From Kwoniella bestiolae CBS 10118 (taxonomy: Eukaryota; Basidiomycota; Tremellomycetes; Tremellales; Cryptococcaceae), in contig NC_089246.1 in the NCBI RefSeq assembly GCF_000512585.2, positions 1,178,001 to 1,242,000 of the forward strand: a stretch of DNA of 64,000 nucleotides. The letters are read 5' to 3'. Shown here piece by piece: positions 11,090 to 21,265 of this stretch. Below the pieces are notes generated by a model. It was not told the origin of the DNA. It made no database searches and was given only the letters and a program-made list of their open reading frames with translations. The position numbers and the translations under genes are program-made. Position 1 is the stretch's first letter. Each line of letters begins with the position of its first letter.

Positions 11090-13960
11090 CTATCCAGAGC
11101 ACATCAAACAAGCATCCTTGTTCTCGATAGAGCACTGCAAAGCAGCCTCGGCTCTCTCCTCTGCTCGTCGCTTGGCCTCTTCATAGGTGATCTCCTCCTC
11201 TTCGCTTGGTTTGGGCGAATCCGATCGGCTCTCCGAAGCTTGAGGTACGGGTGGGGGAGCAGGGGCGGAAGAAGCGGTAGTAGCGATTTTCACCTGTCTC
11301 ATAGGGGCTACCAACGATTCAGCCGAAGCTCCACTGGCAGCAGCAGTTTTGCCCTCAGCTGCGAGGGATTTGGCTTGTTTCAATGTAGCCGCGTCGATGG
11401 TGAATTGGATGGCGTTGGCAGAAGGCTTGGTCCTAAGGTAGTAGGCACCAGTCTTCAATCCTCGTTTCCATCCGTAGAAGTGCATCGAGGTCAATTGCGA
11501 GAAAGATGGGTTGGCCAAGTGGATGTTGAGTGATTGAGATTGATCGATGAATGCTCCCCGGTCGGCGGCGAGGTCGATGACTGCCTTTTGAGAGATTTCC
11601 CATACGGTCTTGTAGATGGCTTTGAGCTCGGCAGGAATTTGGGGGATGTTCTGGATGGAACCTTGAGCAGCGATGATGAGGTTCTTCATGTTATCGTCCC
11701 ATAATCCGAGGTTGATGAGATCTCGAAGTAACCATGGGCAGACCACTTGGAAATCACCAGAAAGTACTCTTCGCGCGTAAAGCATGGAAGTGTAGGGTTC
11801 GAAACATTCGTTCCAACCTAAGATCTGGGAAGTAGAGGCAGTAGGCATAGGAGCGACGAGCAAAGAGTTTCGGACACCGTGCTTGGCGATGTTGGCTCGG
11901 AGCTCAGTCCAGTCCCAAAGGTCGGTGGGTGTTCGGCCCCAGAAGTCAGGTTGGAGTTTACCTTGAGAGATGGGCGATCCCTCGTATGAAGGGTATTTAC
12001 CGAGTTCTTGAGCCATCTCGCAGGATGCGGTCAAAGCGGCGTGGTAGATGGTCTCGAAGATTTGGATGTTGAGTTCTCGAGCGGCAGGAGAGTCGAAGGG
12101 CATTCGAAGAGCCATGAAAGCATCGGCGAGACCTTGGACACCCAAACCTACAGGTCGGTGTCGCATGTTGGAGTTTCGAGCTTCAGGTACAGGGTAGTAG
12201 TTTCGAGTGATGACTTGATCCAAGTTCTTGGTGACTACTTTAGTGATCTCGTGGAGCTTCTTGAAGTCGTAGGTCCTCTTCTCGAGGTCGACGAAGGCGG
12301 GAAGAGCGAGAGAAGCCAAGTTACATACAGCTACTTCATCGGGAGCAGAGTATTCGATGATCTCGGTACACAAGTTGGATGATTTGATGGTACCCAAGTG
12401 CTGTTGGTTGGACTTGGAGTTGGCAGCGTCCTTGTAAAGGATGAATGGACCACCAGTCTCGGTTTGAGCTTCGAGGATGGAGAACCAAAGCTTTTGAGCC
12501 TTGATGGTCTTTCGGCCTTTACCGGCTTTCTCGTAACCTTCGTAGAGTTTCTCGAACTCTTCAGAGTGGACATCGGCAAGACCGGGACATTCGGAAGGAC
12601 ACATGAGAGTCCAGTCACCATCTTGTTCGACTCGCTTCATGAAGAGATCAGGGATCCACAGGGCGTAGAAGAGATCTCGAGCTCGGACTTCTTCTTTACC
12701 GTGGTTCTTTCTCAAGTCGAGGAAGTCAAAGACATCGGCGTGCCATGGCTCGAGGTAGATAGCGAAAGCACCAGGTCGTTTGTTACCACCTTGGTCGACG
12801 TATCGGGCGGTAGCATCGTAGGTTCTTAACATGGGAACAATACCGTTGGAGTAACCGTTGGTACCGGCAATGTAAGCACCTTTGGCTCGGATATTGTGGA
12901 TGTGAAGACCGATACCACCGGCGGTCTTGGAGATTTGAGCACAGGTCTTGAGGGTATCGTAAATACCATCGATGGAGTCGTCTCTCATGGCAACGAGGAA
13001 ACAAGAGGACATTTGAGCGTGGGGGGTACCGGAGTTGAATAGCTACAAAGAGACAGCGTCAGCTATCAGTCCTAGGGGCGAACTCGAAAGCTGACTTACA
13101 GTAGGAGAAGCGTGGGTAAAGTATCGCTCAGACATGAGGTTGTAGGTCTCAATGACTTTATCGATGTTGGCACCGTGGATACCGACAGCAACTCGCATGA
13201 TCATGTGTTGAGGTCTCTCAACGATCTTACCATTGACTCGCAAGAGATAAGATCGCTCGAGGGTCTTGAAACCGAAATAGTTGTAAGCGAAATCTCGATC
13301 GTAGATGATGGCTGAGTCGAGGGTTTCCTTGTTGTCCATTACGATCTTGTAGACGTCATCAGCAATCATGGGGGCATGTTTGCCGGTTTTGGGGTTGACC
13401 CATTCGTACAAGTCTTGAATGACCGAGGAGAAGTGCTTCTTGGTTTCCTTGTGGAGATTGGAGATGGCAATTCGAGCGGCAAGGATGGCGTAGTCTGGGT
13501 GTTTGGTGGTGAGGTAGGCGGCGGTTTCAGCGGCGAGGTTCTGTGAGATCAGGTGAGTCAGCATATCAACTATTTGCAACGAAGCGACAGTTTGCACTGT
13601 AGAAGAAATTACAGGAAGACGAGAAGTAGAGAATTGACAAGCACGCGACGTGAAGCAGGCTAAGAACTACAAGCATATTTCAAGCGAAGAAACCACTACT
13701 CACATCAAGCTCGACAGTAGTGATACCAGCGTGAATACCAACAATCACTTTCTGAGTGATTTCAGCAGGTTCGACGAAGTTTGGATCAAGACCGTATGAT
13801 AATTTATTTATACGAGCAGTGACTTTGTCAAAGGCGACTATTCGTGGTGTGGGTTATCAGCTTTTGGCCTTCTGCAATGCAAGGTAATGGGAAAGGGGCA
13901 AGCTGATGGGTACGTACCGGGTTCTTTTCGACCGTCTCGTTTGTAGATCCACATCACCAT
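11090..13960 (-). CDS. RNR1: Ribonucleoside-diphosphate reductase large subunit (class I)
   Basis: Alpha subunit of ribonucleotide reductase, which makes dNDPs from NDPs in the cytosol together with the R2 subunit. The N-terminal ATP-cone starts 'MVMWIYKRDGRKEP'. Catalytic cysteines are visible: 'AQMSSCFL' (redox pair), 'SSNLCTEI' (thiyl radical, with the Glu of 'CTEI'), and 'EVAVCNLASL' (redox partner). 'MPTASTSQILGWNECFEP' is the substrate-binding signature, and the C-terminus ends in the shuttle pair 'ACLMCSG'. Exons are 13918-13960, 13704-13837, 13100-13540 and 11090-13042. They sum to 857 codons including the stop, normal for the eukaryotic enzyme. A probable leader intron lies upstream (GTGAGT near 14103). 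Seven ACGCGT boxes upstream suggest cell-cycle (MBF) control. Confidence 0.97.
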
Positions 13961-14360
13961 TTTGATGAGATGTTATGTGTGGTAGAGTGGAGCAAAGAGG
14001 AGTACAGGAAGTTGGATGAGATGTGTCTGAGCGCGTTGAGATAGCTTAGTCAGCTTAGATTCTCGTCCGCATTCATAGACAACCAGCTGAAAACAAACTC
14101 ACTTTCGTAGAAGTTGTTCGTAGCGTGCGATGGAAGGACCAAGCCTTTGATTGATTAGTTATACAAATAGATGATAATTTATTAAGATGAAAGAATGAAG
14201 AAGGAATAAAACATTAGGAAGAAGGATCGCGTTGAGACACCCGCCCCCCTCTTTTTAAACGATCCCATACAACCGTATGGTGGTTCAGATCGCGTCAAAA
14301 ATCTACTCTCCAGGTGGATTATGTAATGTTTAATATGTTGATTCAGCTAATGTTTTTGGT

Positions 14361-15125
14361 ACGCGTTCGCGTTGTCTCCTGATCCGACGCGTCCATCAGG
14401 AAACGAATCACGAAAAGTTGACCTGACTTTTGACCCGCCTCCTCTCTCGTCAAGAGGGTTGCTTGCTCAGCAAACTGTGGAGGTGGATTCCAGGATATCT
14501 CAGGAATGTCCATGTGGTACAGTATCCATCGATTAGTCCATTCGATCTGGACTCTCGTCTCCTTACAGTAGAATATGATGGCTGATGGCTGATGGCTGAC
14601 GGGGAGCAATCCGATGGATCGTGGAATCTCTGCAGCGACGCGTCGTACTGTTGACAGAATAACTAGTAATGTTGCAACGAGTGGTTCAATACGCGTAATG
14701 ACAACCAGTCTACGCGTACGCGTATGCGGTTGACATCATCTAATATTCTCAGTGCACTCAATGGATCAACGGGTCGTTATCTGATATCTGATATCAAGGT
14801 CTGCTCAGGATGAGAACGTCGGACCCGAATGTTGCACACACAACAAGGATGATACTCGTACTGGTATCAGTCGGCCGACATGAAGTCGCGTTGGTTTCAC
14901 TCTCCTTATATCTTATCTGATATCACATTGATCTTTGAGCTGTCGGCCGATCACCTTCTGGCTTCAATACTCATACTTCAGATTAGCCCGGTCCAGCGGT
15001 TCACGAGCCTTCTTGATCAAGCTAAGATCCTACACTTGGGCCGCTCATCATTGTTCATGTAAATTGCAAGTTGTAGTTTGTAGCTTGCGATATGTTATCA
15101 TTTTCATACGAATGCAACAACGCGT
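14361..15125. promoter_or_regulatory. Cluster of seven MCB boxes (ACGCGT) upstream of RNR1
   Basis: Perfect ACGCGT hexamers lie at 14361-14366, 14387-14392, 14638-14643, 14691-14696, 14712-14717, 14718-14723 (a direct pair) and 15120-15125. The hexamer is palindromic, so chance expectation is about one per 4 kb. Seven in about 0.8 kb, in the only intergenic region that can serve as the promoter of the minus-strand RNR1, is strong enrichment. ACGCGT is the binding site of the fungal G1/S factor MBF (Mbp1/Res-Swi6), which controls RNR genes in other yeasts. That it works here is inference. Confidence 0.75.
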
Positions 15126-15204
15126 CATTGTTATATCGAGCTGCCTCGATCAGACACGATGAACAAGCATTGAGCCTATCTTATCTTATCTCAACCACTA
15201 GCCA

Positions 15205-17147
15205 CTAGAAATAACTTCCCTTCCCGGCGTACTCCCCTTCTCCTCCCGCTCCGCCATCTCTCTGTGCCTTCCCTACCTCCTCTTCCTCCTCATCACCTGG
15301 AGTAGGTAGTCTATGAGCAGGTTCAAACTTGCTCGGAGGCGGTACGAAAGCCTTGGGACCGAAAATTGGTCTTCCAGATGGGGCGATGAGGGAAGATACA
15401 GGTGGGATGGGTTGGAATGTTACCTAGTGATTGCAAGGTAGATCAGTACATGTTGTTACTCACTCCAAGCCAAATTACAATGTACTGATGTATATATCAG
15501 ACGAAATCAAAGCTATACTGCTTTTGCCCTCATGACTCCTCCCAATTTTCCAATCAGAAATCCACGTTACACTCCTCGCCTGTACACATGATCCACACAC
15601 AAACTCACCGTATCATTCATCTTAACATAACTCCCCACCCAAGCCCTAGTATCTTCCACCTCATACTCGACCCTCGACCTCCTACTCTTCCTTTCCTCCT
15701 TCTTCCTCTCCGTGTTCCTACCTATGGAAAGTCCCTTAATCTTCTCACGAGTTTTGGAATCTTCCAAATCTTCCAGTCGACCTAACGATTCTCTAAGATA
15801 CGAGATTGCCTCTCCTATCTTCGGTGTAGAAGACTTGGAATTCTCGCCCAAATCTATACCCAGCCATTTATTCGCTAGTGCACCAGAAAGTAACGATTCC
15901 TTCTTCAAATATCTCTTGAGAGGAGTGATGATCTCTCCTTCTGATGCCTCATTGTCTATCTCCTTGGAGAATAGCTTTTTGCTGCTGCTTTCCGAGGAGG
16001 ATTGTTGCACTTTGAGAAGGGCTCTGGATGAGGTGTATAGTGATGTTACGTAGAGGTAGAGTTTGGCGAGCAAGGATGCGGAAGGGTGGTTGGAGGGTAA
16101 GGGTGGACCGGCGGGGGAGAAGAGCGCGTGGGGGAGGACTGGTAAGAGGAGTTTACGGATTGCTGTGAGGTGGGCGTCGGCGAGGAACATCCTAAACATA
16201 CGTACGGTAGAATCTATATCAGCTGTACATCTCCTCTGCCATACCCTCGAAATCTTGGTAATCAATGTATCCGTACCACTATATCTTAAGTTCACATTGC
16301 TTGAGAAGTAGAGTAAAGAGGGCACAATCCCACTCACATAGACAGCCCCTTAAATACCTCCCGTCCCGACTCAACAGGCCACCTCCCCCCACCCTTTCCC
16401 GCCAACCTCCCACCCAGTGCGTTCCGTATAGGTTCGACTTGCAATATCACATTCTCCGCCACCCAATCTGCCAGACCCGAAGCCTGACACAGCAGATCGA
16501 CTGCCCGACTCAAACCCGCAGTTATCCTCTTCTCATCCTCTGAAGAAAGGTTACGAGAGACGCTTTCTTTCTCATAGGTGGGGAGGGAGGAGAGAATGTA
16601 GTGCGCGTAGTTTGATAGGGCCAGTGTGTATGTGAGGAGGACGAATAGGTGTTCTGAGTGGATGGATGGGAGAGGGAGGAGGGGAGGGGACAGTTTGTAT
16701 GATGTCAAAGGGGAGGTCCAGGGGAAGTCTACGAGAGAGAGCCTTATACATCAGCTACAATTGCTTTGGGAAGATATGGGAAAGGAGGGATAGATGAAGA
16801 GAGCTCACTTGGTTCTCCCCTGAAGAGAAGCTCATCAGCGTCGAGGCATGCTATTATACCTTTCAAATATGGTAGGTACACTTGAACGGCCTAGTATGAC
16901 GGACAACGCATCAGCTATCTCATGGATGCGCCCTTGAGAGGGATAGTACTAGCTGACTTACGTCCAAGACAGCCAAAGCACTCGATCCAGGCTCCTTGTC
17001 ATTGACACTCTTTAACGCTAATTGTAATCTAGTTCTGGCTGCTGTAGCTTCTGATAAAACGGTGGTGTATAATCCAGATGGGTCGGTAAGGAGGGATGAG
17101 AATGTTAGGAGTGTCGTAGTGGGTAAAGGGAAGAGGTATGGAGGCAT
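15205..17147 (-). CDS. BRO1-domain protein, PalC/Rim23-like pH-signalling component
   Basis: The protein begins 'MPPYLFPLPTTTLLTFSS' and has a helical BRO1-type domain over several exons, including 'VYLPYLKGIIACLDADELLF', 'LLPSIHSEHLFVLLTYTLALSNYA' and 'HPSASLLAKLYLYVTSLY'. The final part reads 'MNDTVTFQPIPPVSSLIAPSGRPIFGPKAFVPPPSKF', which resembles the C-terminal part of fungal PalC/Rim23. Those proteins link the plasma-membrane pH sensor to ESCRT-III in the Rim/Pal alkaline-response pathway. Five exons are read, with introns near 16910-16962, 16728-16809, 16201-16340 and 15424-15613. The length of about 500 residues fits PalC. The unusually long fourth intron (about 130 nt) stays open in one frame and may be partly retained. 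Other BRO1 proteins (Bro1, Rim20) are much longer, which supports PalC. Confidence 0.65.
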
Positions 17148-17460
17148 ATTGAGCTATCTTGTTATATTCTGTGTAGCTAGCAAAGTCTATTGAGAGAAGT
17201 TGCTAGACTTTCAGTATTCGATGTTGCTCTTGCATTTCATGTTCATACCAAGAAATCTCCTATGACGGCCAAGCGATCAATATCCAGCGGAGTTGTCAGT
17301 GTATCTCCGAGATCAGTGAGGGGTCTCCACATTCCATTTGACGCACCGACCGCTTTTGTAAACAATGGTACTCGTAATGTTCGCATCTTTACATCTTCAC
17401 TGCAATTGTATTTTAGATGTATCACTTGGCTGTCAGACAGTCTCAAACTATGCAAGGATC

Positions 17461-18013
17461 ATGAAGATCGTCCTGAGCAAAGAGGTGAAAGATGCTTTAT
17501 TTCATTACCTTGCTATACTCTTCGGTAAGTGATCTCCCTCTTCACCTTTTACCCCATCGTATCTCCACTGATCTCATGGGTGCGTGTAGGTATCATTGAC
17601 ACTCTCTTCATCTGGTCTATGATATACATCTTCTTCCATCTTCCATACGACACATACCTCAAGTAAGTTCATTCTGATTCTCGTCCAAGCACCCAAACTG
17701 ATTGAGTGTTCGTTCGGACAAACAGATGGGATTCCAGGATAATATTTGTGCTATCATACTACGTTTCCCTCAGAGTATCCATAAGGACCGACCGAGAGTT
17801 CAGTGATATATTCCTTAGGTTCATGCAGGCACAGTTCTTCTTCGGACCGACGTTGAAAGTGTTACATTATGTTGGAAAAGGTATGTCATTTCGATCAGCA
17901 TGAAGCTGCAAGCTGGAGGATCAACTTACTGACTTGATGATGATGAGGTAGATGCAGATGGGTTTGATATTACCTTGTTCTGGAGGGATTGGCCGGGGAG
18001 TAAGAAGATATAG
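17461..18013 (+). CDS. Small membrane protein A of a tandem pair, unrecognised
   Basis: Four exons are joined in frame: an ATG at 17461 (MKIVLSKEVKDALFHYLAILFG), an exon after 'gcgtgtag' near 17589, one after 'aaacag' near 17727, and a last one after 'gaggtag' near 17951, ending 'FWRDWPGSKKI'. The product is about 125 residues. Hydrophobic runs are 'IIDTLFIWSMIYIFFHL' and 'IIFVLSYYVSL', then an aromatic segment 'FMQAQFFFGPTLKVLHYV'. No known domain is recognised. The next gene, in the same direction, has the same layout and a shared phase-1 intron position, so the two are probably tandem duplicates. An upstream exon cannot be excluded. Confidence 0.55.
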
Positions 18014-18286
18014 ATTTTATAGATGGGTAGAGAGTAGTATCGTTGTATGTATAGCTTGACGGTGGAAACCATTTCGATCTTAAGTTACGAACTCCGAAAA
18101 GAAAATTCACTAATACCCAATATCCAAGGAAAGCTGACGTGAAATGATCCGTTTTAGTTGATGCAAGGAAGACGGAATGTGGCTGAATATGTGTGTATAT
18201 AAGTAAATACATATAAGGCCTGACAGATCAACTCATCGGCTTTCTTCCTTCCTTCTCTCATCTTCATCCTCAGCAACATTATCATC

Positions 18287-19187
18287 ATGTTCTCTCGTCT
18301 CCGATCTCGATCTCGTTCCAACTCCCAAAACACACCTCAATCTCACATCATCACACCAATAATGGCAGTAAGCCTGACCTATCCTATCCATGCGCATGCA
18401 CCCGCTCGAGGCTGACTCAGGTATGTCTCACCTTCTAGGATATCATCTACGTGACCCTACCCCCACCACCACCAAGCTATCAATCCACCCAACAAGAAGA
18501 CCAAAAACCATCCTTCTATCGCTATGTCATCCAGAAGAGACTTACAACTCACGTATTCATCCATCTCTGTGAGTGCTATCTTCCATTCACCCAGACCCTT
18601 GCTTCGGAAGCTGACGTGAGATCGCAGGCAGTCTGATCATCGTGGTTGAGCTACTCATTCATATCATTTTTAAAGAATAACCAAATGTCAGTTCCCCCCT
18701 CCTCGCCTCACAGCTATACATTTTGATTTGAGATGAGGTGGGAATCCAGGTGGATGCCGTTCATCCTCTCCTTTATTATGTGGTACATCGTAGGCGACGG
18801 GCAATCTTACGTCCACATCCCGATCGATAATCTTAGAGAGAAATACCCGTACTCCTTTCGATATCTCTTTTTGAACAAGACTTTCTGGCAGCAATACGTC
18901 TTGAGGGTGTTGGCTTCTGTACATATGGGGTTGTGGTGAATACGTTTCGGCAGGGTGAGTGAAGAGTCCTCATTGGTCATCCATCTTGTGTTACCGTTAC
19001 TGCTATTGATGCTGATTGATGTTGTGTACTACGTTACATAGGTTGCGAGCAGGAACGACCCGCCTTGTGTTTGCTCGACCCCTCTGACACCAGTCGAAGC
19101 ACACGTCTCGACGACACCGGTATGAATGATATCAGGAAGTCGAATGAGTTCGAGAAGAAAGCAGCTTCGGACATGACAATTGACTGA
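18287..19187 (+). CDS. Small membrane protein B of the tandem pair, possibly decayed
   Basis: The N-terminus is basic and Ser-rich (MFSRLRSRSRSNSQN), followed after an intron (GTAAGCC, 'ccttctag') by 'DIIYVTLPPPPPSY' and 'YRYVIQKRLTTHVFIHLC'. A second, phase-1 intron then leads to 'SLIIVVELLIHIIFKE', where an in-frame TAA occurs (about 18678). The continuing homologous part (18733-18939, 'RWESRWMPFILSFIMWYIV', 'SFRYLFLNKTFWQQYVLRVL') matches member A ('KWDSRIIFVLSYYVSL') and is in frame only across that TAA, unless a different splice skips it. The 3' end is also ambiguous. A last exon starting near 19042 could give a charged tail ending 'SDMTID' at 19187, but the junction needs a frame change. 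I read this as a paralogue that may be a pseudogene. Confidence 0.4.
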
Positions 19188-19323
19188 GTTTGAGAGAATA
19201 CTATCTTCTGTGTGAATATGATAAGTAATTCTGAAAGAATCTCATGCAACACCCTCATCATGTCCCATCGTCCACACTCGTCAATGCATGAGCATGACTG
19301 CATACAGTCCAAACCCTCACCTA

Positions 19324-20872
19324 CTACTTCTTCCCGATACTCTTCCTAGCATCATCAAACCTCCTAACAACAACCTGACACTGAGCAACCGTACATAACT
19401 GCTTACTCTGCCTCTTCACCTGCTCATTGAACAGGTTCAACCCCGCAGCCCTCTCAACATGTTCGACCGGTACGATGAACGATCGTAAGTCAGCTTCGTC
19501 GGGTATCTCCTTGTTGGGGAGGACGAAGGCTCCCAGTGCGAGTTCTTTGATGGTATTTGGTGAGGTTGAGGGATGAGCTGGGTTGAAGTTGGGCGAGGGT
19601 TTTTGGGGATAGGAGAAGTCCGGTCGAGAGGCTAGGATCACTTTGGCGAAGTGCGTGGGGACTGATATGGAGGGTGGGGTGCCTATTACTTCGTATGTCT
19701 TATGGCCATGGATTTATCATCAGCTTTTTGTGCATCGAGTAGTGGGTGGGAGGATAGGATGATGAATTGTATGTGATACTCACAACTCGCCATTTGCCAT
19801 CGGGGTGTTTGGCAGGTAAGTACAATGGTACGCTGATCATTTCGTCAGCTCAAGCCATCAATTTGATAGGTCAATTGAACTCACGTGAAAACGTAGACAT
19901 CCTCAAAGTTGGTGGTCAACCTTCTGCAGAAATCCTCCAGATATGCCCAGTCTACAAGGAAGAATGGATCAGCTACATTGGCACTAAAGGAACTCGAGTA
20001 CACACTGGCCGACTTACAATGCCTGTTGAATCCATCCCCTACCTGAGGGGCTATATTAGATAGGTAGAAAGTCTCGTCCATCGCTTTCTGGGAGATCTTG
20101 GCATCTGCTGCTGGGACCCTGTGAGCGAATACAACGATCAGTACGTTCGCTTTCAACTCCTGCTCAGTACAAGGTATGTTCGAAATATCGACCAAAATAA
20201 AGGAAGTAAACTCACATATGTCCTCGATCATACCCACTCTTAAAGTCTATACCCAGCTACAAATGAGCTTTACTTTCAATGAAAATAAGGAAGTATACAG
20301 CTTACAGTCCTGCAACTTCGCCCTGAACATCTCCGGCACTCCCTCATCCTCCATAAATACACTCCTGGATCTATCACCTTTAACAACCACCTTCTCAGGC
20401 GTCGTATCTGCCTGTCTAGCTTGATCGAGGGGTACGGGCGTAGTACCAGGATTAGAGGGAGGTGGGGTCCTGGCGAGGGAAGTAGCAGTGAGATGTTCGG
20501 CAGTCCATGAGGGGTGTTTGAGCCTGCGGTCGTAGGCTGCCGTGTAGGCTGTTCGTTTAAGTATATCGGGTGTTGGGCCTGGATCACCATGTTTGCCATC
20601 AGCTACATGCCTCCCGAGCGTGCGTCAAGGCTCGAATGTGGAGATAAGAGAGGAGAGAAGGTGAGCGTACCTGGGAATCCATGTGATAAGACTGCACTGC
20701 CCATAGCAGTGGGTATCAGAGCTTTACTATCCTGCCCACCGCCCTCGGGAGGTGGAGGGGGCAATTGGACATTCTGAGCTGAGGGGGTAGGCTTTCGAGG
20801 GTAAAATATACCTGCTCCCACACCCAGAGTCAGGCCTGCTGCGAACAGCAGCGATGGACCTATAGTAGGCAT
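19324..20872 (-). CDS. NUC1: Mitochondrial DNA/RNA non-specific endonuclease (EndoG/Nuc1)
   Basis: A sugar-non-specific nuclease of the beta-beta-alpha-metal class, normally in the mitochondrial intermembrane space or inner membrane. The N-terminus is a short hydrophobic segment (SLLFAAGLTLGVGAGIFY) acting as membrane or import signal. It is followed by a Pro-rich linker and the nuclease domain. The catalytic 'DRGHMVPAAD' is assembled across an intron (the DRGH His is the general base), with 'NIAPQ' and 'FNRHYWAYLEDFCRRL' (metal-binding Asn) downstream. The final exon, 19324-19700, ends 'FDDARKSIGKK'. Five or six exons are joined by standard introns. It faces the karyopherin gene with a 0.4-kb shared promoter region. 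Confidence 0.92.
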
Positions 20873-21265
20873 TTCCCCGAATACGACTGCACCTTGGGTT
20901 GGAGGTGAATGAAATGAGATAGAGTGTCGAAATGACTTTTGATCTTTCTTCCTTCGATGGTGGTCTAAAAAATAGAAAAAGCAGACAGGAGAGTGGAGGT
21001 ATATTTGGATAGACAGACTACAAACCCTCCCTTATCGACCATCGAGCAGATTGTAATCACCTATACAAATTGTTGTAATGCACTCATCGTTCCGTTGGAA
21101 GATCAGCAAATACTTTGGCCATCAGTTCCTCGGTCATGTCACGTTGATACCAGAGTTGGTCCTCTCGCACAAAATTCTTTCCTTCCCCCACTTGTGAACG
21201 ACAGCCTGTCTTCATACTGAAACATTCTCGAGACAGCAGGCAACAAGTTTTAAGGACTCAGCAAA
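20873..21265. promoter_or_regulatory. Divergent promoter region NUC1 / karyopherin
   Basis: About 390 bases separate two divergently transcribed start codons. No specific motif is recognised. Confidence 0.4.

Noticed and set aside
12008..12829. Plus-strand frames of 120-140 codons opposite RNR1
   Set aside because: RNR1 on the other strand has an unambiguous, continuous, conserved coding sequence; these are shadows of its codon bias.
14343..14609. Minus-strand frame of 88 codons in the RNR1 upstream region
   Set aside because: No motif and no splice support. It overlaps the ACGCGT cluster and begins amid simple GCTGATG repeats, so a promoter role is likelier.
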